A stretch of DNA of 64,000 nucleotides, taken from CAZVKN01 sp964627035 (GTDB taxonomy: Bacteria; Electryoneota; AABM5-125-24; Hatepunaeales; Hatepunaeaceae). Below, in pieces: positions 17,910 to 26,870 of the stretch. Position 1 is the stretch's first letter, and the number at the start of each line of letters is the position of its first letter. The stretch covers positions 20,079-84,078 of the forward strand of contig CAZVKN010000013.1 in the NCBI GenBank assembly GCA_964627035.1, written 5' to 3'. The notes beneath the pieces are model-generated. The model searched no databases. It was not told where the DNA came from and saw only the letters and a program-made list of their open reading frames with translations. The position numbers and the translations under genes were made by a program.

Positions 17910-17938
17910 TTGCTCTGTCAATTTTAATAACTTATATT
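17910..17938 (+). promoter_or_regulatory. Sigma70-type promoter of tRNA-Gln
   Basis: TTGCTC (17910-17915) and TATATT (17933-17938) with a 17-base spacer, ending ten bases before the mature tRNA 5' end. Confidence 0.6.
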
Positions 17939-17948
17939 AGCATCACAT

Positions 17949-18022
17949 TGGGAGATCGTCCAACGGCAGGACACACGGCTCTGGACCGTGGAATTGGGGT
18001 TCGAATCCCTATCTCCCAGCCA
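17949..18022 (+). tRNA. tRNA-Gln (CUG)
   Basis: A 74-base cloverleaf with encoded CCA. Acceptor TGGGAGA pairs with TCTCCCA; D-arm GTCC/GGAC; anticodon stem CACGG/CCGTG around loop CTCTGGA, anticodon CTG; T-arm TGGGG/CCCTA around TTCGAAT. The opening U of the acceptor is typical of bacterial tRNA-Gln. CUG is the codon-specific partner of the usual UUG isoacceptor. Confidence 0.95.
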
Positions 18023-18026
18023 ATAG

Positions 18027-18070
18027 CCCGCAATTCCTTGATCGTAAGGGGTTGCGGGTTTTGCGTTTTT
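18027..18070 (+). terminator. Rho-independent terminator of tRNA-Gln
   Basis: CCCGCAATTCCTT (18027-18039) pairs with AAGGGGTTGCGGG (18046-18058), a 13-bp stem with two G-U pairs and a six-base loop, followed by TTTTGCGTTTTT. Confidence 0.9.
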
Positions 18071-18151
18071 GGGGATCGTTAGAGTGACCCTTGGATTACC
18101 AAAGGGTCTTACTTATTTTGTACCGTTATCGTTTGTAACTGGAGAAACATA

Positions 18152-19579
18152 ATGTGGCTGGTACTATTGGTAATGGCTATTACAGCTACTTGCTTTGCAC
18201 AACCCGATTCATTGTGGATGTATTCTTATGGTGAACGTTTGGTGTGGGAACAATGTCACGCCGCTATAACTACTTCTGACGGTGGTTATATGCTCTGCGG
18301 TGAAACAGGTCAACCTCACGGTGAAAGAGTTCAGAATGACGGTTATATCGTGAAAGTTACGGAAGACGGTGAGCTGGAATGGGATAACAGTTTCGGTCAT
18401 GGCAGTTTTGACAGATTCAGAGGATTGATTCAGACCAGTGATGGTGGCTTTCTAATGGTAGGAAATTATGGAATAAACATTGAAGCGTGGGTAGTAAAAA
18501 CAGACGAAGAAGGTGATGAAGAGTGGTCACAGACCTTTGGTGAAGCGCAAAGGATTAATGCGTTTTATGATGCTGTCGAAACTGAAGATGCTGAATTCCT
18601 ACTCGCCGGTTTCACCAATTCGTACGGCGAACAGGAAGGAATGAACTGTTTGCTGGTAAAGCTTGATGAGAACGGTGAAGAAGTGTGGCTTAGAACATAC
18701 GGTACTGACGGCAGCGACAAATGTCACAGCTTAGTACAGACCAACGATGGCGGATATGCGTTAGGAGGGACTTCATCCGGTGATGTGTATCTGGTAAAAC
18801 TTGATGCTGACTGTGAGAAAGAGTGGTCACAGACCTATGATGCCGGTGTCAGTGCGTCCGGTTATTCTTTGGTGCAGATGCATGACGGTGGATACGCATT
18901 AGCAGGATTTCTATCGTATTTTGACGATGGATTTATTACTCAGGACGTTTACGTGGTCAGAACTGACTCAACAGGTGAAGAAATTTGGGCATGTGACTAT
19001 GCTAGAATACAAAATGAAAGGTGTTTTAGTATCATAGAGGTAAATGACGGACACCTGGTGTTTGCTTCTACATCAAAGTGGCATGGTCGCAGATTTGGTG
19101 TTACCCGTGTCGATACCGATGGTGAAGTAATCTGGGACACTTACTATGGATTATACCCAAATTCAAGTGCATGCTACTCCCTCATGCCTACCGATGACAA
19201 CAGCTATGCTTTAGCTGGATACCACCATACTGGTGCAGGCTTACATGATTTTGCATTGCTGAAAACCGGACCTGATCCTGTTTCGGTTCCGCGATTGCTT
19301 GATCCAACCTTTCCAGGTGAGTTCATTCTTTCCTCTCCTTACCCCAATCCCTTCAACGCTGTTGCAACTATTCCCTATCAGCTTGCTACTGACGCTGATG
19401 TAATCATTGGCGTCTATGACGCTACCGGTCGTGAAGTAACAACGCTACTCAATAAACCTCACGAAGCTGGATATCACCGGATTGTATGGGATGCAACCAA
19501 CCAACCAACAGGTACTTACCTTTGCAGAATTGAAACAGCAGGCTTTGTAAAGACAACTATGCTTACACTGATTAAATAA
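18152..19579 (+). CDS. T9SS-exported TSDGG-repeat propeller protein
   Basis: 475 residues. Signal peptide MWLVLLVMAITATCFA, then about seven copies of a 45-55-residue blade unit with the core (I/L)xQTxDGG(Y/F)xLxGxT and a W(S/x)QT(F/Y)G strand (for example LIQTSDGGFLMVGNYG, LVQTNDGGYALGGTSSG). These are the delta-60/SBBP-like propellers common in T9SS cargo. Sorting domain from SSPYPNPFNAVATIPYQL to KTTMLTLIK. GGAGA precedes the ATG. Paralogous propellers occur at 23.7 and 33.5 kb. First gene of the cargo array. Binding partner unknown. Confidence 0.88.
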   Translation: MWLVLLVMAITATCFAQPDSLWMYSYGERLVWEQCHAAITTSDGGYMLCGETGQPHGERVQNDGYIVKVTEDGELEWDNSFGHGSFDRFRGLIQTSDGGFLMVGNYGINIEAWVVKTDEEGDEEWSQTFGEAQRINAFYDAVETEDAEFLLAGFTNSYGEQEGMNCLLVKLDENGEEVWLRTYGTDGSDKCHSLVQTNDGGYALGGTSSGDVYLVKLDADCEKEWSQTYDAGVSASGYSLVQMHDGGYALAGFLSYFDDGFITQDVYVVRTDSTGEEIWACDYARIQNERCFSIIEVNDGHLVFASTSKWHGRRFGVTRVDTDGEVIWDTYYGLYPNSSACYSLMPTDDNSYALAGYHHTGAGLHDFALLKTGPDPVSVPRLLDPTFPGEFILSSPYPNPFNAVATIPYQLATDADVIIGVYDATGREVTTLLNKPHEAGYHRIVWDATNQPTGTYLCRIETAGFVKTTMLTLIK

Positions 19580-19586
19580 GGAAGTA

Positions 19587-19668
19587 TTTCCGGTAGGTTA
19601 GCGAAATTATCCGGTTATTTTGTAGTTTTTGCGACAAGATAACCGGAAATGGACATTCACCTACCGGA
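19587..19668 (+). promoter_or_regulatory. Nested inverted repeats overlapping a ribosome site
   Basis: An outer 10-bp pair (TCCGGTAGGT at 19589-19598 with ACCTACCGGA at 19659-19668) encloses an inner pair (CCGGTTATTTTGT at 19611-19623 with ACAAGATAACCGG at 19634-19646, one G-U). The outer 3' arm runs into the GGAGG of the next gene, so folding could hide its ribosome site. CCGGTTA/TACCGG motifs are shared between inner and outer stems, allowing alternative pairing. Could instead be a terminator of the preceding gene or a remnant of a mobile repeat. Confidence 0.55.
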
Positions 19669-19675
19669 GGATTAG

Positions 19676-19918
19676 ATGTATCAAACGTATAGAAGTCTAT
19701 ACGATCGCTCTTTGGAAAAGACACCGGAACAACTTTTCATCAACTCACTAAAGAAGGAGTTTGAACTGTCGCGGAAGTTCGCGAGATCAGTCGCTAGGAC
19801 GCCACATAATAGTGTTGGACGCAGCAGATTTTCCTACCGGTATATATTTCCTCAGATTGGCGACCGGACAGAGTGTGTTGACACAAAAGCTGATACTGTG
19901 CAAATAGAGAGCCGCTAA
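19676..19918 (+). CDS. Small basic protein of unknown function, 80 aa
   Basis: ATG with a strong CCGGAGGATTAG ribosome site that overlaps the nested inverted repeats just upstream. N-terminal half is a charged, helical segment (RSLEKTPEQLFINSLKKEFELSRKFARSVA). The C-terminal half is less ordered and contains RTPHNSVGRSRFSYRY. From memory, the KTPExLxxxxLKxEFxLS pattern recalls the start of DUF1670-type proteins, which would make this a truncated relic, but the match is weak. No signal peptide. It is unlike its T9SS neighbours on both sides and may be an inserted small element. Confidence 0.5.
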   Translation: MYQTYRSLYDRSLEKTPEQLFINSLKKEFELSRKFARSVARTPHNSVGRSRFSYRYIFPQIGDRTECVDTKADTVQIESR

Positions 19919-19941
19919 ATTATAGCTATATTTTTCAACAC

Positions 19942-19970
19942 TTGCTTATCGTGTGGTCATTGACTATAAT
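19942..19970 (+). promoter_or_regulatory. Sigma70-type promoter for the 20000 gene
   Basis: TTGCTT (19942-19947) and a perfect TATAAT (19965-19970), spacing 17 bases, 30 bases upstream of the ATG. It probably drives the tightly spaced genes at 20000, 21629 and 23713. Confidence 0.65.
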
Positions 19971-19999
19971 GTAGTAATCACATATTGACGAGGTGAATT

Positions 20000-21616
20000 A
20001 TGAATGCGACAACACGTTTCACAATCGAAAGTTGCTCGAGAAACTGCTTCATTATTACACTACTGCTTACCGCCCTGCTTCCCTGCACCGCAATCCGCTC
20101 TGAGATAACAGAAGTAGAAATCTTACCACCTAATCCCATTGAAACCGACACGGTTGAAATTGTAACAACTGTTTATTGTTCCAGTATAATAGGAGCTTGG
20201 GAATCTGAGTTTGAGGTTGATGGGAACGAGATCACGGTGCAGTTAACAGTGTATCAAACGGGTGCCCAGCTCATGGATTTGGAGCCCATTCCGGTAACTG
20301 TAGGGCGACTCGATTCGGACGAGTACAGCTACACTGTATCGGCTGATTTCATTATAGGCATTGAACTACGGTACGATGACTTCGCGCAAGGCGAGTTCCG
20401 CGTTGAGGACGCCGATGATGAGCAGGTCATCGAGCTGCGCGAGAACTGGAATCTGATCTCGATTAATCTCTATCCTCTGCCGGAGTATTACCGTGATGGT
20501 GAGGCTCGCGGTCCTGATATTGAATTGATGACCGCTGATATTGCGGAACAGATTATTCAAATGATGGATCAGAACGGCAGGTTTTACGTCCCTCACAGAA
20601 ACTTCAACAATATCCCATATTGGGACCTGTCACAAGGCTATCAGATCAGAATGAGTGAAGCGGTCAACTTCAACTGCGTAGGGGGGCGGATCGCTCCTGA
20701 TCAACCTATCCCGCTTGTAGCAGGCTGGAATATCATCCCTTATTATCCGACTTATGATCTGCCGGTACATGTTGTTGACCGCAACGATCCTGACAATCCA
20801 CACAACTTCTACGCTGTTCGATCAATAATCGAATTTCTTGTGCTGATGCAAAATAATCGAGGGCAATTTCTTGTGCCTGCAATAATGTTTAGCAACATGG
20901 ACGATATGACCGCGGGGCAAGCATATCAAGTCCGTGTGACTGAAGCCTGTACATTGATCTACCCACCACCGCCGGACGAATTAGGAGTGCAGGATTCTCC
21001 GCTGTTTGACCATTGGATAACTCCGTCTGCAACATCTGAATCCATGAGACTATACATAGAATTCGGCGATGGTCATAGTGGGCAGGTAGCAGCGTTCAGC
21101 GTTTCAGACAGGTTGGTCGGTGTCGGTGACATTGCTGACGGACGAGCGGGAGTGTCAGTTTGGGGTGACGATGAGCTAACTGACGCGATTGACGGATTGG
21201 TTGAGGGCGAAGCATTCGGATTGAAGGTTTGGGATGCTGAAACTGACAGGGAGTCCGATCTGAGTTCTTACCGCATAACAGAAGGGAATGGACTGATCTA
21301 CGAGCCGCACGGATTTAGTGCACTCAGCGCATCACTGTCTCTGTATATCCCTGATCAGGCTGTTCTGACTGACGCCTACCCTAATCCCTTCAATTCAACC
21401 ACAACCATCACATACAATATTCCAATAGCAACAAATGTCTCATTAGAACTCTACAACCTGCTCGGTCAGCGTGTGCAGACGCTATTTGAAGGTTACCAAC
21501 AAGCAGGAGTTCACAGCACAAACCTAGTCGCGAATGATCTGCCTTCAGGCTTATACTTCGTAAAACTATCGAACACTCATCAAGCATCTACCAAAAAGGT
21601 AATGCTAATCAAATAA
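20000..21616 (+). CDS. T9SS-exported protein with Ig-like N-terminus
   Basis: 538 residues. The N-terminus has a hydrophobic stretch (CFIITLLLTALLPCTAI) serving as signal peptide. Residues 35-120 look like a beta-sandwich (VEILPPNPIETDTVEIVTTVY). Two WNLISINLYPLP / WNIIPYYPTYDLP segments mark repeated units of a type common in T9SS cargo. The CTD runs from TDAYPNPFNSTTTITYNIP to STKKVMLIK and belongs to subtype B of this window (LELYNLLGQRVQTLFEGYQQ), shared with the next gene. GAGGTG precedes the ATG. The next ATG follows the stop by 12 bases, so this is an operon. Confidence 0.85.
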   Translation: MNATTRFTIESCSRNCFIITLLLTALLPCTAIRSEITEVEILPPNPIETDTVEIVTTVYCSSIIGAWESEFEVDGNEITVQLTVYQTGAQLMDLEPIPVTVGRLDSDEYSYTVSADFIIGIELRYDDFAQGEFRVEDADDEQVIELRENWNLISINLYPLPEYYRDGEARGPDIELMTADIAEQIIQMMDQNGRFYVPHRNFNNIPYWDLSQGYQIRMSEAVNFNCVGGRIAPDQPIPLVAGWNIIPYYPTYDLPVHVVDRNDPDNPHNFYAVRSIIEFLVLMQNNRGQFLVPAIMFSNMDDMTAGQAYQVRVTEACTLIYPPPPDELGVQDSPLFDHWITPSATSESMRLYIEFGDGHSGQVAAFSVSDRLVGVGDIADGRAGVSVWGDDELTDAIDGLVEGEAFGLKVWDAETDRESDLSSYRITEGNGLIYEPHGFSALSASLSLYIPDQAVLTDAYPNPFNSTTTITYNIPIATNVSLELYNLLGQRVQTLFEGYQQAGVHSTNLVANDLPSGLYFVKLSNTHQASTKKVMLIK

Positions 21617-21628
21617 GGAGAAAGAACA

Positions 21629-23700
21629 ATGCGTACTACAATCATTTTCACAATCATCTGCATCGCTCTCGTAGTGAGTGCAGACCTTTTCGGTCAAGAC
21701 GCTGAAAATGTCGAACAGGTTGGTAGAATCTTCAATCAATGGGATTATGCCCTTGATGTTTTAGTTGTAGAAGATTTGGCTTATGTTGCGACTGGAGTTT
21801 CCGGTTTGCAAATTGTGGACGTAGCGGATCTGGAAAATCCTAATGTCGTTGGATATTGGGATGACAACGACTATGCTAGAGGTGTCACCGTTTCCGGTGA
21901 TTATGCGTACTTAGCGGACGACCGGGTAGGTTTGCAGATTATAGACATCAGTGATCCGGAAAACCCGGATAGGGTCGGACAGTACGATACGCCGGGTTAT
22001 GCCTACGACGTTATCGTTTCCGGTGATTATGCGTATTTAGCGGACGGGGATAGCGGTTTGCAGATAATAGACATTAGTGACCCGGAAAGTCCGAATAGCA
22101 TCGGAGAATGCGATACGGAGGGTTATGCCATAGGCGTCACCGTTTCCGAAGATTTTGCATACATAGCGGACGATGATAGTGGTTTGCAGATTATAGACAT
22201 TAGTGACCCGGAAAGTCCGAATAGCATCGGAGAATACGATACACCGGNNNNNNNNNNNNNNNNNNNNNNNNNNNNNNNNNNNNNNNNNNNNNNNNNNNNN
22301 NNNNNNNNNNNNNNNNNNNNNNNNNNNNNNNNNNNNNNNNNNNNNNNATAGACATTAGTGACCCGGAAAGTCCGAATAGCATCGGAGAATACGATACACC
22401 GGGTATAGCCTCCTACGACGTCGTCGTTTCCGATGATTATGCGTACGTAGCGGATAGTAACAGTGGCTTGCAGATCATAGACATCAGTGATCCGGAAAGT
22501 CCAGATAGAGTAGGTCAGTATGATACACCGGGAACTATCTCCAGCGTCATGGTTTCTAACGACTACGCTTATGTAATAGACAGTCCGGCTGGCTTACGTA
22601 TAGTAAACACTAATGATCCCGATAACATGGTAGAAGTTGGGCAGTACGATTCACCGGGGAGAGCAGCAGGCGTTTCCGTTTCCGGCGACTATGCATACAT
22701 AGCAGACGGAGAAGATGGCGGTTTGCGTATAGTGTGTATTAGCGATCCCGAAAATCCAGAGGAAGTGGGACATTATGATTCACCTGGGTATGCCTACGAT
22801 GTAAGTGTCTCCGGTGACTATGCTTATGTGGCCGATCATGGTACCTTGCGTGTAGTGAATATAAGTGATCCCGAAGATCCGATGGAAGTAGGATGCTACG
22901 ACACTACAGCGGTTATCAACAGCGTCACAGTTTCCGGTGACCATGCGTATATTGCGGGAAGTTGGTGGGGAGAAGAGCGTTTCGGCTTACATGTCATAAG
23001 AATTACAGATCCTGAAAACCCGGAGGAAGTGGGAAACTACTATCCGATGGGATCTGTCAGCGGTGTCGCTGTTTCCGGCGACTATGCATATTTAGCAATG
23101 TCATCTTTCTTTGCTGATAATGGTGGCTTGCGCATAGTGGATATTACAGATCCTGAAAATCCAGAGGAAGTAGGACACTATTATGTATTGTATGCCTATG
23201 ATGTATCCGTTTCTGGTGACTATGCGTTCTTAGCTGGAAATGAAGACGGTTTGCGTGTCATCAATATATCTGATCCTGAACAACCTCACGAAGTAGGATA
23301 CTATGATACACCGGGGTATGCTTTACGAGTTGACTTATCGGATGCTGGTCTGATATATGTAGCAGAGAGGACTAATATGGGTGTTTTTCGATTTACCGAT
23401 CCAGCAGGTGTTAGTGATCCTATTGTTTCAAGTCCAGTGGAATTCATGTTGCTCACAGCATACCCTAACCCCTTCAATTCTACCACTACTATCAGCTACA
23501 ATATTCCGTCAACCACAAATATCACAATTGAATTATATAACCTACTCGGTCAGCGCGTACTGACGCTATTTGAAGGACACCAACAAGTCGGTACACACAG
23601 CACACTTCTAACAGCCGACTACCTGCCTTCAGGGCTATACTTTGTAAGATTATCAACCGACAACCAATTATCTATTCAGAAAGTAATGTTAGTTAAATAA
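21629..23700 (+). CDS. T9SS-exported LVIVD-repeat propeller, split by gap
   Basis: One gene interrupted by the N-run. Signal peptide, then QDAENVEQVGRIFNQWDYA and a long series of about 43-residue LVIVD blades with the core GLQIIDISDPESPxxxGxYDTPGYAxxVxVSGDYAYxA. Upstream and downstream frames differ only because the gap length is arbitrary. Near-identical blade DNA (ATTAGTGACCCGGAAAGTCC) flanks both sides of the gap, so the true number of blades is unknown. The CTD is subtype B (TAYPNPFNSTTTISYNIPST ... KVMLVK), nearly the same as in the preceding gene. LVIVD proteins are extracellular beta-propellers of unknown ligand. The N-terminal sequence is paralogous to the 30238 gene. Confidence 0.88.
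22248..22347. other. Assembly gap of 100 N
   Basis: Exactly 100 N, the usual placeholder for a gap of unknown size. It falls within near-identical LVIVD repeats, where short-read assembly commonly fails. Confidence 0.99.
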
Positions 23701-23712
23701 GGAGACAGAACA

Positions 23713-26495
23713 ATGCGTTCTATTACAGTAATATTCACAATTTGCTTAGCTGCGCTTACCACAGCGGTTCAAGCCCAACCACCGGAATTGCTCTGGGATC
23801 TTTGGGATCATACTTACGGGGGTAATAGTACGGAATGGAATTGGTGTCTGATTCAGACTCCGGATGGTAACTTCGCCATATCAGGGAACACAAGCTCATT
23901 CGGTGCAGGCTGGGAAGATCTCTGGCTGCTCAGAGTCGATGAAGATGGAGAACTTTTGGAGGACTGGCCAAGAACCTATGGAGGTCAGTGGCGAGAAGCG
24001 GGATGTGATGTTGTGTGGACGACCGATGGGGGTTTCGCTCTGGGTGGTATGACTTTTTCCTATGGTCCCAATATCCCAAATGCTCCAAACTTTTGGATGG
24101 TAAAAACCGAACAAGATGGAAGAATGTCGTGGTCTCGATATTATGGATCAGAACGGTGGGACCATTATTATGGATATGTAGTTCCTTTCATCCAGACCGC
24201 AGACCGCGGATTTGCCATTGGTGGACTAAGGCAGGTACAATACGAACAGGGGATATCCTGGGATGCCGTAATAATCCTTACCGACGAGGAGGGTCAAAAT
24301 CAACGCGAATTTGGATTTGGTACTGGAGAAAGTATTGATGCCTTTCAAGAATTTGTTGAGACAGATGAAGGTATACTGTGCTTGGGACATACGGATTCAA
24401 GAGAAATAAATAATTGGGATCCCTGGTTGGTGATGGTGAATCCGGAAAATGGAGAAGAAGTCTGGTCAAACATCATCGAAATCGAAGAAGAGCAGATGAG
24501 TCACCGTGCGATAAAAACCAGCGATGGAGGTTATGCTATGGTTGGAGCATTTATCCAGGTTCGTGGGAATTATTTTCATGAAGGTAACGATGCCTTTTTC
24601 ATTAGAATGGATGAAGAAGGTGAATTACTGTGGTATAAACGTTGGGGCGGTGATCAATGTGAATTACTGACTACTCTGGTTGAACTCCATAATGGAGCTT
24701 TTGCCATTGTAGGGTTAACAGCATCATTCGGTGAGGGAGAAGAAGATGGCTGGCTGCTCTTGACAGATGATGTCGGAGATTCGCTTAGCTTTATGACATT
24801 CGGTGGAGAAGCAAGAGATCTTTTCGATGGGATAGTTGAAACGGACGACCACGAGCTTTATATCTCTGGATCTACCCATCCCAATGGAAATGATAACCAG
24901 GACTTTTGGCTGCTCCGTTTAAGTCCACCCGAATTTTCGTTCATTGAAGGGCACGCCATTGATGCTGCGGACAGCAGCGCAATAGAGAGTGTTGTTATTA
25001 CCTCTCAAAGTAATCGCAGCACCATAACCGACACCACTGGCTTCTATCGCCTCACATACATTTGGGCTGATGACACTGTCCTCACTGCTTCAATACTCGG
25101 CTATAATGATCTGATTCTAAATGACCTTGAACTTGCCGTAGATGAAACCCTTGAAGTCAATTTTGAGCTGACGCACCCTGAGATGGTTGTTTCTATTGAT
25201 GGGTTCAACGAGGAATTACAACCGGGGCATATTGCTGTACGCACATTCAGTATCAGCGACTCAGGTAATGGAGTGCTTGAATGGTCGGCTGAACGACGAT
25301 TGCTCGGTGAATCAGGTGTTGATCCCGGTGTAATACGCGAATCGTTTAATGCCGGAGAGCTGGTGGAAGACTCCCGACTTGCCGGTGTTGTGTATATTGA
25401 CGAACAATACTATGTAACAGGAGGAGGCAATGACACCAACCGAGTATATGTTTTGGACGGTAACGGTGAGCCTGTGAGAAGCTTTCCGCAATTCGGTGAT
25501 TCACGTTACGGTATGAAGGATCTTGCCTGGGACGGTGAACTGATCTGGGGAGTAGCAGATGAGACGGTTTATGGTTTCAACACTGATGGTGATTCGGTTA
25601 CATCATTTCAGGCAGATTTCGACCGTCTATCTGCCACGCATGGGACAGTGATCGTGAGCTGTTGTGGATCAGCGAGACGACTTCAGATATTCATGGCTAT
25701 GACCGCCAAGCCAATCATAACGAAGAACATGAACTTTCCGGACATGACTTACGCATCTATGGTTTAGCATATTTACCTGTGGATTCAACTCTTTACATCT
25801 TCAACAGCCCGGGCGACAACCGTCAAGTTGTGCATAAAATGAATCCCGATAATGGTGACACTACGTTTGTAATGGAGCTGACTCCGGAAGGCGGTGGTAG
25901 TCCGGTTGGAACTTTCATTACTGATAAGTACGATCCATACGGCAGTTGGGTGTTCATGGATATTGCGAATGCAGGTCGTGAGGATCGGATTGACATCTGG
26001 CAGTTGAAACCAAACATAGATTGGTTTGTCATTGAACCGAGCGAGGGCTCAATTGATCCGGGTGGCAATCAGGCGTTGACATTGACTTTGAGTACTGTCG
26101 GTTTGGATTCGACACTTGATTGGGAGGGTGAGTTAATTTTCAGCCAAGCTGTTGGAGGAGATGATACCAACGTACCGATAACCATAAACATCAGCTCATC
26201 CAATGATGTCGTGGACAAAGAGCTTCATATTCCAACAGAATTCGGGATATCGGCGATATATCCCAACCCCTTCAACTCGCACTTCTCCTTCAGCATCCGA
26301 CTACCTCAAGCTGATATCGTCCGCTTCCACCTGTACGACATTACCGGTCGTGAAGTGTGGAGTCTATCGGAACGATTCGGAGTCGGTGTCCATCGTCAGA
26401 GTGTTGATCTGAACCTGAACTCAGCGGGTGTCTATTTCCTGCAAGCTGAGTCATCGTATGGGATGGATGTTCAGCGGGTTGTGATGCTGAAATAA
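23713..26495 (+). pseudogene. T9SS propeller protein with a single frameshift
   Basis: Two overlapping frames form one gene. Residues up to about 640 (signal peptide, TSDGG-type blades such as LIQTPDGNFAISGNT, a carboxypeptidase-regulatory-like domain FIEGHAIDAADSSAIES, then a VLDGNGEPVRSF propeller) end in frame 1 with nonsense after FDRLSATHG. Frame 2 continues the protein sense from WDSDRELLWISETTSDIHGYD to a subtype A CTD (AIYPNPFNSHFSFSIRLP ... VQRVVMLK). One base appears missing near 25635-25650. This is either a sequencing/assembly error or a recent inactivation; the rest is intact, favouring error or very recent loss. Starts 12 bases after the LVIVD gene, with GGAGA before the ATG. 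Confidence 0.8.
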
Positions 26496-26498
26496 TCT

Positions 26499-26563
26499 GT
26501 CATTAGTGCGTGATCCGGAATCCAGCTTCTGTTTTTTCTGGATTCCCACTGCACAGGAATGAC
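26499..26563. repeat. Extragenic palindrome after T9SS gene
   Basis: GTCATTAGTGCG ... GGAATCCAG-loop-CTGGATTCC ... AGGAATGAC. A 9-bp stem with a T-rich loop inside an outer imperfect pair. The following 250 bases to 26820 are AT-rich and hold no gene that I can support. Confidence 0.65.
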
Positions 26564-26820
26564 AAGGATGCATAGTCACATGAAGAATCTGCACAAACTA
26601 ATTATGTAATAATCAAATGCTTGTCATCTTTGAATTGCCTAATTAAAGGCTATTAAATCCAGATTGACACAGGCATACAAAAGGGAGACAACTAATACAT
26701 CTGCTTGAAATTAGGTCGAACGGGAGTTCCGGAATAATTATTGCACTTCTAATTAGTGAATGATCCAATAATCTAAGTCAGATAGACATCAAGCACTTTA
26801 CATACATAGAGTCTGATTCG

Positions 26821-26843
26821 GGTCAAATTGAAGTAATTTGACC
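26821..26843. promoter_or_regulatory. Perfect inverted repeat upstream of 1070-aa-class gene
   Basis: GGTCAAATT-GAAGT-AATTTGACC, 9-bp arms, ending 27 bases before the ATG at 26871. Its AT-rich dyad form and position suit an operator or a 5' untranslated hairpin. It is not one of the repeat families seen elsewhere here. Confidence 0.4.
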
Positions 26844-26870
26844 ACATACATATTATTATTGGAGGAACTC

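Noticed and set aside
22000..22500. Regular direct repeats resembling a CRISPR array
   Set aside because: Repeats are about 130 bases apart, stay in frame and encode LVIVD blades; no spacer-like unique segments and no cas genes.
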